The notes under the pieces are model-generated. The model was not told the origin of the DNA. It ran no database searches and saw only the letters and a program-made list of their open reading frames with translations. Positions 33,272-46,681 of a stretch of 64,000 bases of DNA are shown piece by piece (within the stretch, counting starts at the first letter, position 1; every line of letters starts with the position of its first letter). A program made the translations under genes and the position numbers. This stretch comes from Terfezia claveryi (lineage: Eukaryota > Ascomycota > Pezizomycetes > Pezizales > Pezizaceae), in contig WHUX01000092.1 in assembly GCA_015179025.1 (NCBI GenBank), positions 1 through 64,000 of the forward strand. Reading direction: 5' to 3'.

Positions 33272-34634
33272 TTTTTCGTTTGTATCAAATATGGCTATAA
33301 GGTCTCTCTGTAGGTCAATGGTATAGTCAGTATAATTCGTTTGCTGTCTAGTTTCTAGAGCTGCCGTGCAATTGCGTGTAAACGCTTTCCCTTTCGAGTT
33401 GCTATAAGAAAGGACTTACCAATGAGAACGAGCTCTGATTTTGTTGAAGAGGAAGATGGAGGAGGTTCAAGATCTTTAGATCCTTAGTAAGGAGCTGGCC
33501 CGTTTATAGAGTTAGCACACGCAATTTCCCGAGACCGTAACCTTCGTAGAGTAAACACCCAAACAAGTTTCCAACGTAAAAGGGGACCCTTCACGGTGAT
33601 GTAGGAGCGGGTAATGCAGTGCAGTTGGAGAAGGATGGTGGGGAAAGTGAGCAGATCTTGGGAATTAGCAGCTTCGTCCGATGCTGGCGGGGGGTTTTTA
33701 GGAAGAGGGCCAATTGCGGATGGAGATCGGCAGAAAGATGTACGAGAGAAGTCAACCCCCATCGCTGCTTTATTCGCCTCGCCCGGCCATCCTGGTGACG
33801 GGTCAATCTCTCAACCCCACAACGGAAGCTTGGCGAAACAGGGTTCACGATGCATTTCCGTGAAGCTTTGTTTTCTTGCTCGGGAACTTGTTGACTGGCT
33901 CGACTGTTGGGAACCTAAAAGGAGAGAACTAAAGAAGAAACCCCAACCTAAAGGACTGCCGTGATGATGAGCGAAATGTTTTGTGTTCCTGACGAGCCCA
34001 AACCAAAGCTGCCGATCGCGGCCATATCCCAAGGTGGGTGGGTACCCTGCATTCGTGTTCCCAACAACGAATCGAACTCCAGCGAGCTGCTCCCGAGACG
34101 TCGACGGGAAACACTGTCTACTGTTCGCATAAAAACCCGAGCCAAGAGTAAAGCTGATCCCACGTAAGGAGTAAGCTCTGCCGTTACATTTTTTTCTGCT
34201 CCAATGCCTTAGCCTGGAGCAAAAAATTGAGCGCGAGGAATCTTCTGAATTTGCCAACTGCCCGTGACCGTGCTCTGTTGGCGCATTGTTGAGGATGAGG
34301 GGGCGAGCCCGGTTGCAGCAACCTCGCGAAGAGAGGGGCTGGTAACCATGGTCATCAGGTTGGAGGGGTTAACGTTCGGCTGGTTGCGCGCCGCTTTTTC
34401 GCTGCTCTTTAGTGACCACTTGCTTCTTAGAAATGCAGTCTAGCAAAGTCCCCATTTTGCATCCCCCTCTGCTCCATCTGTCAGACCAGCTGGGTCAATT
34501 GCCTGCCTTACCCCGTGAACTCCATTCCGGAAACGCCTGCCCCATTACATCTTCTCTCTTCTCTTCCTTTAGAACATCTTATTTTCTCGAATTCCCCCTT
34601 CTCCCCACTTCCCCTCCCAGTGAGCACCAGCAAC
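33272..34634. promoter_or_regulatory. Shared divergent promoter region of acl1 and acl2
   Basis: The 1,363 bases between the two start codons contain both 5' leaders and must hold the promoters of both genes. Other open frames here are short and lack recognisable text. A head-to-head arrangement fits coordinated expression of the two subunits. No specific regulator site is claimed. Confidence 0.75.
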
Positions 34635-36508
34635 ATGTCCGCCAAATCTATCCTTGAGGCCGACGGAAAAGCCATCCTCTCATACCACCTCACACGATCT
34701 AAGCCAATCGCTCCTTCACCTCTTCCTCCTCCACCCCACAACTCTCCTCCAAAGCTCGCTTCCCTCCACTTCCCCGCAGGCTGCAATCCATTAGCTATCC
34801 TCGATGCTGCTGAAACCACGTACCCCTTCCTCCTCACCCCCGGAGCCCGATTTGTTGCTAAGCCAGACCAATTGATCAAGAGGCGAGGGAAGTTGGGATT
34901 GTTGACCTTGAATAAACCATGGGCTGAAGCCAGGAAATGGGTTGAGGAGCGTGCGTGCAAGGAGATTGACGTGGAGGGTGTGAAGGGAGTTCTTCGGAAC
35001 TTCTTAGTGGAGCCATTCGTGCCCCATAAGGGTGAGGAGGAGTACTACATTAACATCCACTCAGTACGAGAGGTTAGTTGCTCTTCCATTGTCAATTGCT
35101 CTTGACGTCCGTGGTTGTTTCCTTTTTTTCTGTGTTGTGATTAGGACCCATCCCGACGTCTTTATTAATTCCGCCCCCCCCCCAACGGATAATGCAACGT
35201 CACTTCTCTACATGCGGTTTGGTTTCGGGAATGAACGAGTTGCCATCACCAAAGTTCCTCTTTGTACCATATTCGTTTTTTGCGCATAACTTGTCAATCC
35301 TCCAATTGGCCACCACGAAGATACCCCGCTTGTGGCTCTGGCAATTTTCGATTCACATTGCTGACATATCATATCTTCAGGGTGACTGGATTCTTTTTAC
35401 TCACGAGGGAGGTGTTGATGTAGGTGATGTTGATGCAAAGGCTGAGAGACTGTTGGTTGGAGTTGATTTGAGCGAGTGAGTGTCCATATGCTTGATTCCA
35501 TTTTAGACTGTTGCTGACTATTGTCTCACTTTCAGATACCCATCGAACGAGACTATTGCTGCTACATTACTTAAAAATGTCCCTTCCGGAGTACATAACG
35601 TCCTTGTGGACTTTATCACTCGCCTGTACGGTGTCTACGTTGACTGCCAATTCACTTACCTTGAAATCAACCCCCTCGTCGTCATCCCTAATGAGGACAA
35701 GACCTCAGCAGAGGTTCATTTTCTTGACTTAGCTGCCAAACTTGACCAGACTGCTGAGTTCGAGTGCGGTGCTAAGTGGGCTATTGCCAGAAGCACACAG
35801 TCACTTGGATTGGCCAGTACGTCAAGTGACAAGATTAACATTGATGCTGGTCCACCAATGGAGTTCCCTGCACCCTTCGGACGTGAACTCAGTCCAGAAG
35901 AAGCGTACGTTATCCAAGTTTAACTTGTCTTGCAAGATTGGCTAATATTTCTATACAGATATATTGCATCCCTGGATGCTAAGACTGGTGCTTCCCTCAA
36001 GTTGACTGTGTTAAATGCCAATGGAAGAATCTGGACACTCGTTGCCGGAGGTGGTGCTTCCGTCGTCTACGCTGATGCCATTGCATCCGCCGGCTTTGCC
36101 AGCGAGTTGGCCAACTACGGTGAATACTCCGGTGCCCCAACGGAGACCCAAACATACCACTACGCTCGCACCGTTCTGGATTTGATGCTCCGCGGCCCAA
36201 TACACCCTAATGGCAAAGTCCTCTTCATTGGTGGTGGTATTGCCAACTTCACAAACGTTGCTTCCACTTTCAAGGGTGTGATCCGCGCTCTCCGAGAATT
36301 TGCCCCGGTCCTTCTCGAGCACAAGGTTCAGATCTGGGTCCGACGTGCTGGTCCCAACTACCAGGAGGGACTGAAGAACATTAAGGCTGTTGGCCAGGAG
36401 CTTCAGCTTAACATGAAGGTGTACGGTCCAGAGATGCATGTCTCTGGTATCGTACCAATTGCTCTGTTAAGCAAGAACCCCGGAAATATCAAGGAGTATG
36501 GTGCTTAG
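34635..36508 (+). CDS. acl2: ATP-citrate lyase subunit 2 (ATP-grasp, N-terminal part)
   Basis: This subunit carries the ATP-grasp and citrate-binding part of ATP-citrate lyase. A four-exon model fits in frame: 34635-35072, 35381-35475, 35536-35904, 35959-36508 (introns of 308, 60 and 54 bp), giving 483 aa, the expected size. Landmarks: [19 protein letters not shown] start; ATP-grasp text [18 protein letters not shown] and [45 protein letters not shown]; and the citrate-binding domain with [16 protein letters not shown] and [17 protein letters not shown] 34635 (CAACATG) begins the conserved N-terminus. The first intron is unusually long for this window. It is divergent from acl1. Confidence 0.97.
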
Positions 36509-39500
36509 GCAAACGGTATTGATCTTTCGGTAGAATGGGTAGATGGGATTGGGTATTGGTAATGGGGTGTAATGTTATATTCACTTTTAGTTTGTTCTTT
36601 TCAGATTTCGGGATTCAAGACATTTGTTCGCAGCTTGTTAAATTTGCGAAAGGACGTAAGATATGTATGACAGGATTGAGGGAATACCTCTAGGGAAGGA
36701 ATATAAAGGTTTTTGAGATTCAAGATAATTATGCAATTATGCTTGAGAAGGACGTCATGCCAATCAGATTTCTCTTGCTGTGGTGTATTTGTTATCAGAT
36801 TCATCCAAAACGAACCAAACTAAATCCAAAAGAATCTGATAACGGTATCGGTATAGTACCACTGTCTTCAGTAAATTCAATACAAAAGTGAATCAGATAA
36901 TTGATAAAATGTAATCAGATTCTACAATCTAACTTTGAAAGAGCGTCAAAAACTCATTACTCATATATAAAATGACATTACTCGTATGTACCATCCCTCT
37001 GGACGGTATGACGAGCCACCTGGAAGCCCAGGTGGATTCAAAGGTCAGGCAAGTTAATCTGCGGCACACGCCGTGCTATTTACATGGAATACGAAGGGTA
37101 GGTGGGGTGGAGGAGCCATGCCGAGTAGTTTTGTATGAAGAGTGAGGCGAAGCAACTATGTATGGTAAGGGTAAGGGTACAGCTAAAGCCCTCATCTACT
37201 TAGAAACAGAGTGTTGGAATGCCTTCAGCTGGAAATAGGAAATATATAGGGGAATGCAGCCTCAGTTTATATCTGGGCAGCAGATGAAAAAACAGTTAGA
37301 TCAATGTTTCAAGCCGACAAGAGTTCAGGGTAACAGAATGGAACAACACGGTCATAATTTTCACACTAAATTGATATCTACTCTCAATACCAATATTATT
37401 AATCTGCCCCATCACCCTCATTAGGCAAATTCCGACACTTTCCATACTAATACTTCATATTCAAATTTTGTAATTACCTAGGTCACTTTATTTGAAAACA
37501 AACTTGAACCAGTATCTCAATGTATGCATTCTGAATGTAGTTGCATGTAGGTAATTGAGTTGGGAAGGAGAATACTGTGGAGAATAATTGAGATATGTGT
37601 TGGTGTGTTGTTCCACTGGAGGATTGCGTAGTAGAGGTTTAGTTTTAAACTAAGGTTGAGGGAACTTCGTGGACTAGTGTAAGACTCATATCAACAAGTA
37701 TAGGATTTATACTCTGTCCAGGTTGTAATCCAACTTATAATAGTATATATCATTACTCTGACTTATCTCCCCCAATGTCCATGCCTAATTCACCCAATTG
37801 CATTTGCTATCTCATCCTGTTTTTTTTGAATATCTCTACCAAAACCATTATGATATTACGCATACTTCATGGCATGCAAGTAGATATTTCCAATAGTTGG
37901 TATCACTCCAGACTTTGCTTCTTCCTCTTTGCGTCCATGCCGCTCAGTGTACGGCAGCACCCGGAATTCGCGTACCCCCCGTTAATATCAAAACACCCAG
38001 CCAACATACTCTGCACCAAGCCTTAACAATTATTGTCTAACATACTCCAGCTCTATACCTTCCGGTAAAGACTGGCCACTCATAAAACCAGTCCAAACGG
38101 GCCCAACCCCGCGCTAAACTATGGCAAACGGCCCAGAACCACTCCTGGACTGCTCCAAGCCTCGATTCGCAGCCATTCAAATGGTACCACCTTGTTCACA
38201 ACTACACCCCATAGTCTCCTAGGTGGCACTCTATCCGGCTTGGTACTAGGTAAAATTTAATCTTTTGCAGTAACAAGCGAGTAATCATTCTCGATATTTT
38301 CCAAATTCGGAAACCATTTCGTTCATCAGATTGGGCAATGGAGAAGATGGGAAACCCGGCTCGAAACCATGCATACGCAGTGCTGAGACCATGGTTAGTT
38401 GGAGTGAAATATTGGAAACTGGATTTAGGGTTTCGTAGGCGTGAGCCCTTGGAAAAGATTGACATGCGGGCTAGTTGTGGATTATCAGAGTCCAGGCAAT
38501 TTTTCAGCGCTGGCAAGGGTGTTGAGCTCCTAGTGGAGCTTTTTTGGGTCATGGAATGACATGGAGCTCATACCTACTTTGCCGAGAATTGCTCAAGAGT
38601 AGGCTTTAGACATTTTCCTGATCAGTGTGATGATTGCCTCCAAATCTGGAGTGGATCAAGTTATAGAGACTTTGGCCTTAATCGTCACAAAAGGCTCTAC
38701 TACAAAATGCCCGGGGCCATGCAGAGTCCTCAGCATAGCTTAGTCAGCTACAAAGATCTTAGTGTTATTCTACTAGATATCTAGGTCAGCAATTTGCTGC
38801 CTTTCATCGAGCCCTGAATCCTCTAAGTATCTGGATAGTTTGCTGAAGAGCTCTATGAGTGTAACCTAGAGCCAGTTGTTGGTAATGTTGCAGAGAAATT
38901 CTACTTGTGTAACTTTAATCCTTGACATTTCAGCACCCCACACGACCTCCACCACATTCATATGTATCAAAAAAAAACCTGTTCCAAAAGGCGGGCTGTA
39001 GTATGAATAGATGCTTAGTACTATATTCCTTACCTCTCCGCTTGATTTGAAGTATTTGTATAGGGATTTCGATCACAAAACTGGCTGAAACCAATAATAA
39101 GGGAAGGGCATAGGAATAGATAGGAAAAAAAAAAAAACTATATATGGTTTTGTTCAGTGCATTTCATATATGCATATACACAGAAAACAGCAATCCTGTA
39201 GTTTGTGCGCCCAGAGTAGGCCAGAGGCTCTTCGAGGGCGGCACACAAGTTATGAGTTTCTTTTAATTAGAAAAAAAGTCCTTCAGGAAATAGCTTACAG
39301 CCTTGTTAGACTCCAGATCGGAACTTGAATACGTCCTTCACTTACAAATCAATCCTTCGTCTGAAAAAGTCTGTAACTAGCGGTTTATCCCTTATGGATA
39401 ATTCTAAGCACTACCAGCCGTAGCTAGATTTCATTCCCCTCCCCCCCCCCTTCCCGGGACCAATCGAGCTCGAGGTAGCTCTGGCGACTTGAGCAAAATA

Positions 39501-42500
39501 GTAGTCGCTGCTGCAGCTCCAATTAACTTTCCTATAGCTATGAACCAAACTACTAATGCTATGCGGGCATCTCTTAAACGATAATCACCTCTGTAAGTCA
39601 CGGGTACGGGTTATTCTGGTGGCAATATCACGGCGCGAGAACGAAGATAGGCTCGACCGTTGTGCTTACGATAGAGACAAAAGGGTTATGGCTATATAAA
39701 TAAATTTGTGCTATGTGGCTTTCTTGCTACATAAGTACTCATGATTTGTGATGATCACGTGAAAAGAGTTTGCAAGCAAATGTGGATAATAATCTAGACT
39801 ACTGATAATATACACATAGGCTTGAGAGTGCAATCGCATCCACCATTAGGGTAATATATATCACCATTAGAGTGGCTATACCGGGAAGATCTCCCCAAGC
39901 CATGGTCAACCAGACTACTGGATCCTGCTCAACGTTAACCACGCGGATATATTGCTGGTCATACATTCATTTACGAGATCCAACATAGCTTGCCACTTAC
40001 CCGAGTACCTCCTTGCAATTGGCTCGGCTCAATTCCGTGGCTCACGGAGATTTCGTTCACGACTGGTGAGCGGCTGCATCTGCAGGTCTTGCTATGAGGT
40101 TATCCACAATATTTTACATCACACGCATTTTGTGCCAGGGTCAGAGAAACCCACACTCCCAGCGTGACGTGGGCATACATGCTTAAGCTTGGGTAAGTTT
40201 GCTACTCACTGAGAAACAATTAGCAGCGTTTCACCTTGGCAAAGACTTCATGTATTCAATTTGAAGCCCCTATCGATATGACGCTCGGTCCGGCTGAAAG
40301 TGTACTGGTGTACTACCAGTACGCTTTAATATGAGAAGAATGACTGACACAATCACCATGATCTCTTCACCCTGATACGCTACGAGCCCCTCTTTTCATA
40401 CTAAAATTAGTTAGTTGATTGCTCCTCGCATTTTATTCGACAAATTAGCCAAGAACCCCACCACTAACCCATGCACATACTTGTGGGGCACTAGACTACT
40501 ATTGGGGCTATATTGGAATTTTTGGAGTGTGACAGCAGCCGCCCAAGCATGGGACTCTGGTAGATCATAGGCTCCCATGCGCACCCTTGAATCATTTTGG
40601 TCGCCCTGAGGCGTACGGAGTATTGGCGACGAATCTTCAGCGCTAATTTGGTCCTGAAAATCAAACTGCGCCAGTCAATAGCCCTAACAATTGTTAGCAG
40701 GGATAGAGGGCCTCAACCTATGACGACCTCGGACCCCGTGTCGCTGGGGTATTGTACCCCTGCAAAACATGGCGGCACGGACCCCAACGTAAATAACTTT
40801 AATTCAACGACAGGTATCGCTGTGGGGGGCGCACGAACTGGAGATCAAACTTTGAACATAAAAACGTTAACTCCGATATGTGTTTTAGACTTCAGCACGT
40901 CCTTATATCAGCGATGGCAACAACGATTTCAACACAGTCTAATATCCCTCAGACAAGTTATCAAATTTTTTTCTGTTTCACCTAACCCATGTACAGCGAC
41001 CCCGGGCCTGAAACCACGTGCACGAGGCGAGCATATATATCCGCCAGACTACTTGAAAGGAGAGTTATGCAGCAATTAAATGCGTTTCACAACAATGCTA
41101 TCATGACGACATTTGGCTTACTAACTCAGTTTTTATAATTATGTATGTAGGACATCAGACATACATACTGTATATTGCATCAATGCACGGCACGGGGTCT
41201 TAGAAGAATGATCCCTCAACCAGCTGCAGATTAGGGTCTCGATCGCCACTAACACTGCTTTCTCCCGTATAGCAGCAAGCTTTATTCAGAGGTTACATAC
41301 ATACTGTTTCCTTCAGATCGCACTAGCTCTGAAAATCGCTCATCCTTTTCGTTATCAGAGAGTTTATCTATTGCCGTACGTGTGGGCTTGCCGAAGAGGT
41401 GCCGTACCCATAGACCGTACCCAAGGATTAAATGTTGTACAGTTAGCCCCCGCTATCCCAGACAACCAATATCTCGATGTTTTCTGTATGTTGTCATAGC
41501 GAGGATCAAGTACTTACCCGATTGGGTTAAAACGTTGGTCGGGTCACGTGGATTATAAAATAGCCAAGTTGGAGTTCTAGTCTATTAAGAGGCAGCCCCC
41601 TGAACAGAGCTGTCTTCAGGTCAGGCAATGGCTGATGCATTGGATGTGCTGTCCGGTATAGCAGAACCAATAGTGCGCCTGGGGGCTAACTGTATGCCGT
41701 GCAATATCCCATCTGCCGAAACCAGCTGACGGTTTTCTCCCGAAACATCGAGGCGCCTAAGGTTAAACTATCCACCATGTTTATTTGAACACGCACGCCT
41801 CATTGACCTTGATCAGACTTCCGGGTTCCAGGGGCGGGTCAGCTAATTATTTCGATTATAAAAAAAAGCAAGAAACGGCTGTTTGAGCACGAAATTATAC
41901 TGGCTAGGATGTTTTTCCCGGCCAACCAACATTGGTGTGGCCCCTTTGGCCGAGTATTTTTTTGTACTCGGGCCTTGTGTTGTCTGTCTCTTTTGGAGAA
42001 TCGATTCACAGAAATTTTTTTTGTAGGAGTTATGTAGGGCCACAGTGTGATTAGCACGAGGATATCACAACTCTAAGAATCTAGGATAGCTCACATAAAA
42101 TTCGTTCAAATCATCGGTATTAGCTATATCGAATCGAATTGGGCCACTTTTGGTATCAAACATCGGACTACCTTTAGTACCAACATCAGAACCATTTTCG
42201 GTATCAAAGGATTCCTCCGGTGGGAAAAGCCAATACCAGAGGCTGTTGCGTTAAAAGAGCCGACCTGATCCATCGCTAGGTAGGCGAAGTAGAATGCACA
42301 GCGCATAAGGGCCCCTAGCCTCTTACCCTGCCCTTATACCATCTGAGTTACTCTAACTAACGTTTCTTTTTCTAGAATTGAAGCAACCAAACTAAAGCAT
42401 GCCATACGCTCGGTAATGCAGCAGAGCTAACGTAATGCCACGCGACCCTGCCTACTGCATATTTGGCCGTGAGCGTATCCAATTCCCTACGGTACGTATG

Positions 42501-43480
42501 ATATAAATTATCGTACGATGAAATCTGACCAGGGTGGTGATCTACACACTAGAGTCCGGTGACTGTAATCTCCGTGTGGCGCTGACAAAAGGTGTGTGCA
42601 GTTATAGAACCGGGAGTCAAAATGCCGGTATCATTTGCAATTGGTACATGCCGTCAGTGTCGTAGTTATTACAACAAAAGCTAGATAAGTTCCTAGATTA
42701 TACCTAGGAAAATAAGTCAGGCGGAGCCGAGTCCGCCTATTGGGGCATGTCCACCATTCGAGTACAGTGATATTGCCCCCGAAGTCTCATAGCAATATGA
42801 TTGACCCACCAATGATATTGGGCAGCACTGAATGGTAAGTCTTTCTCGAGAGTAGGCATCACCCTGTTTGCAACCTATTCTAATCCGAATTGGCCAGGTG
42901 ATATTCACCACAGAAATATCTGAATGCTACCTCTGCAGGAATTTTGATGACAATATTTTATACCCTCAGACAATTGCTTCCCACACATGCAAGGATTGGG
43001 ACCAGAAGCTTTCCCGATCGCAGCTAGTCCCCTAGTCCATGAATTCAACTTAGTCCCCATCGATTCCCGTGGGGGAGCCCGATCTTTTTGTGTCCCCTGG
43101 TGGGGAGGGGGGGTGGCTCCCATGATACCCCTTCCAAAATTCCTCTAATTTTTATTGGTATACCTGCTTGAATCCGGGCCTGTCAAGCACGCCCCTGTTC
43201 GTCACCCCCCCAGTTGGCCCCTGACTAATGCTCTCTATCTTCTTAGATATAAGAACGATGGGTGCATTTCCACTAGGAGCGTATAAAGTAGAAATGAACA
43301 GAATCCAACATTCCAAGCGGTACATTGGACAGTGGGGCAAATCTCACAACAACCGGCATCAATTATTGTGACAACGAGCGTCAAATGGATATGCGGGATG
43401 TGAACATGGATGGGCCAGCAGGTTTGAGTGGGCTCTTGCTTTCCTGGCCTGTAATGTGGATTCTAATTATGTTTAGCACT
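36509..43480. other. Long gene-poor stretch
   Basis: No recognisable gene. Only scattered short frames are seen (for example 38338-38559 and 40597-41079 on plus) without known motifs. Single features: one copy of the CAACCAGACTA motif at 39907-39917, a poly-C run near 39440, and a hairpin GGCCGAGTA...TACTCGGGCC at about 41949-41975. Confidence 0.5.
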
Positions 43481-43505
43481 GAGGTTTCGTGAGCCTCCAC
43501 TAAAA

Positions 43506-46500
43506 TTGCCAATACAGGAAACGACCCCCAGCCCAGCTTCAACTCTCCCGCTCAGTTCATCCCTTGATTCCCGTCATCGGCGGAATTCTCAGGCACATAG
43601 GGATGCACAGTATGCTGAAATCAGCGAGCGAGCTGCGACCCATAGGAAGCAGAATACCGGTTTTAATCGCAAGAACCTACCGCCGAGACATGTTATGTCC
43701 CGTTGCCTCGTTTCATTCTTCCGCGGGTATGGTGTGTTTTACTTTTTTTTGCCGGATATCCATACCATGAGCCTCTACCGCGCTGCATATTCCCCCGAAG
43801 AAGACGAGTTATCGCCAATTGGTGCAACACCGAACATGAGCAATTCCGAATTCAGCCTACTATTACTGACGGCAGCAGTTGGGGCATTATATGCTGAAGA
43901 TTGCGATGCGCCGGTCAAACATATTCGACAAGAGCTTTATGCCGTTGGAAAATATCATCTGGATGTCGCTGTGGGAAACATCGGAGACGGAACTGTTGGC
44001 ATTGACGTTGGAAACGGCGGTGATGGGCGGACTAGCGGCATTCTCACGATAACCGCTTTAGCAACCGCGGCACTGTATATGATTTTTGAGAAAGATATAC
44101 TTGCTCGGAAATATATAGGTACGCCTAATTTGGATGCCTTCTATTTACATATTCTCAGACTACCACATTCCCTATATTATATCCACCATTTTATTTATTT
44201 TGTCGCGCGATGGCATGTTCACCTCCCTGTTCGTCCGGTTGTGCTTCCCGGGAATATCAGTTCTCACAAAATGATTGGCGTTCCAGACTCCGTGTTTGAG
44301 CGCTGCTCCCTGCTCAACGGGAGCGATCAACAAGCATGATCGCCCATGATGCATACACAGCTTTCCTAATTCCAAAACCTGTTTTTGCTTGCGGCTATCG
44401 ATTTGGGCACGTTTTGTATGGCTGTTTCCCTGTGTTCCCCACCCCCTTGCAGCCTTGGCACCTAGCTCCAGTTTGATCTCCCAATTTTCCTTCATCATGC
44501 AGTAATTATTCTTGTTTACATTGACGAATGGAGGAAGATCAAGAAAGGTGCTAGCTGGTGATGCGAAAGGTTGGCTAATCCCTTAACACTCGAGGAAAAC
44601 CGAACAACGGCGGTTTAGAACAAGCAATACACCTGACACAGAAGAGGGGCTTCCATATGATCAATAGTTCATCCAAAATCAGAGGATTTATGAATGGGAG
44701 TGATGGGGTGAACGGTACTGGGGGTGAATGGGAGGCGTGGAGAAGAGTGTGGAGGTCGTTGGTGTTTTTAGACGGGTGAGTCCCAATACCGTGTTCCGTG
44801 CTTGCCAGGGGGGTGGACAACGAAAAAAGATTCGTCGAGGCTTATCGTCGTGAACTAGGTGGCTATCTGCCTCCGTCGGCTATCATCCTGCAACGGATAC
44901 CATAGATGTAAGGTCCCTAAATTGCTACGTCCCCAGGTGCTGTCTCGGTGAACCATTATTATTTTCTTTCCAACTGGAGCTGACTCTACCGCTTCAGAGC
45001 TATGACCCCAGAAATTTCAACGAAATCGATCAAGGACTCCATGCGGAGATGGCTAAGCTGGGTGCCCTCATGAGTGCAATCACCCGGGATATCTGTGCAC
45101 CAAAAACTTTCGAGATGAGCCAGGTCCGGGAATACAATGGTCAACTCAAGACCTGGCATGACAACCTCCCGGACTACCTCAAGCTCTCCGAGGCTCTGGA
45201 CTTCAAGTCTGACTCAGCACATAGAACGTCTATTCTCTTGACACATTGTGCTTATTTAGGCTCACTCATTTTACTCACTAGGAGGATCCTGATTGCTCAG
45301 ACAAAGAGCTTGAGAGGTGAGACGCAGGAAATTGTATTTGGTGATGTTGACCACGAAATGGTCAAATTATCTCACGACTGTATTTATGCCGCTCGCCAGC
45401 TAGCAACGGTATTTAGCTCTCTCTTTTGGCACTGCGTGGAGGGGTGGCGTAGTATACCTGCTAACATTGGATATATCCACCTGGAAACAGGTTGTGGGTA
45501 TTTTTTTCACGGAGGGGCGACTGGTGAGGAAGTGCTGGCTCGGGATACAATCCGCCTTCACTTCGTGTCTAATCATTTTCTTGGAACTTTCAGTATTGCG
45601 CCGTCAATACAACGTTCGACCACAGTTAGCAGACCTGGAGTTGGTTTCTCGATGCATGTACGCATTGGATTATTGTGCTTCTGTTGACACTGTCGCAAAG
45701 TCGTTTTTCACAACCCTCGTTCCAATCCGAAACATTATCTTTGCCAGTACACCTGAATTTACTGGAACTATGGATGCACAATTAAACCCCCACGGGCAAT
45801 CCACCCGTATTCCCCAATATCGTTCACACAGCTACTCAACAACATCGACATCTCCAGGATTGTCCAGAGAGCCATCAATGTCTCCAACAAAACGTCCGCG
45901 TATACTTACCAACATCGACGCCACCCGAAGCAACTCTGCACCGGAAATTCCCACATCACCAACATTCTCTTTCCCATACACGCAACCAGTACAGAGAATG
46001 TCCACTTTCTCATACCCGGTGGCGACGGCCCAGCAAATGTTTAGTGATCAGACAGATCGGACTGGGTTCGGTAATGAAATGGGGTCGATGGGCCAAGTCC
46101 CTCAAGGTATCGGAGGGGGTGACCTCACGATTGACTTCGTTCTGACGCACATTTTGGACTGCTTGGAATCTCCGTATGGCGGTGACCATAATGTCGTGAC
46201 TGAGAGTCCCTATAACCTAGGCAATTTTCCTGTTAGTTGGAGATTTCTAAATCCAAAACCCCCAAAGCTGCCATCTCCGACATTTACTTCTTCGTCACCC
46301 GCACATCTGCAATCACGGCATTCATCTCGACGCCCTTCTCAGTCACCGCGACAAGCCCATCAGCAACCTGTCTTCGTTTATAGCCCTGATTACCACCATC
46401 CTTTGATTTCGCCATCCTTTCATGTTCCGCAGCCTAGTGAATCAAATGTTATGGACAGTGGGGTCTTGCGGCAGGTGACGCCCGGTGGCGAAGTGAAATA

Positions 46501-46681
46501 TAACAGCAACACAGCTACCAGGACCAAGCAACCGAAATCTGTTGCAGTGTCCGGAGGTCCGCTTCCTGATGTCCGCATGAGTGATTGTGACGATCGCGAT
46601 GCGTCTGCTCACGGGCGGCGAAGAAAAATGCCCTTCAAGAGCATGGAGGAATATGAGAATTTTCTCAGAAGGGTTGCATAA
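43506..46681 (+). pseudogene. Fungal-specific transcription factor middle domain; DNA-binding part not found
   Basis: Pieces in order read as a Fungal_trans-type regulator. 43506-44120: SRCLVSFFRGYGVFYFFLPD, then FSLLLLTAAVGALYAED and ALATAALYMIFEKDILARKY. About 44735-44790: RRVWRSLVFLDG followed by a stop. 44990-45440: ITRDICAPKTFEMSQVREYN and LKTWHDNLPDYLKLSEALD. 45467-46681: GIQSAFTSCLIIFLEL, LADLELVSRCMYALDYCASV, a Ser/Pro-rich tail and the end PFKSMEEYENFLRRVA. The 45.45-45.49 junction could be an intron (GTGGAG or GTAGTA ... AACAG). No Zn2Cys6 or C2H2 motif was found within 350 bases upstream. Either exons were missed or the gene has lost its DNA-binding domain and its middle. The last 1.2 kb is open and intact. 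Confidence 0.55.

Noticed and set aside
40597..41079. 160-codon plus-strand frame
   Set aside because: No recognisable motif, no intron support and no neighbouring exon; likely chance.
42260..42360. tRNA-like text on the minus strand (AACTCAGATGGTATAAGG)
   Set aside because: It has a D-arm-like word, but no GTTCGAA T-loop and no pairing acceptor stem.
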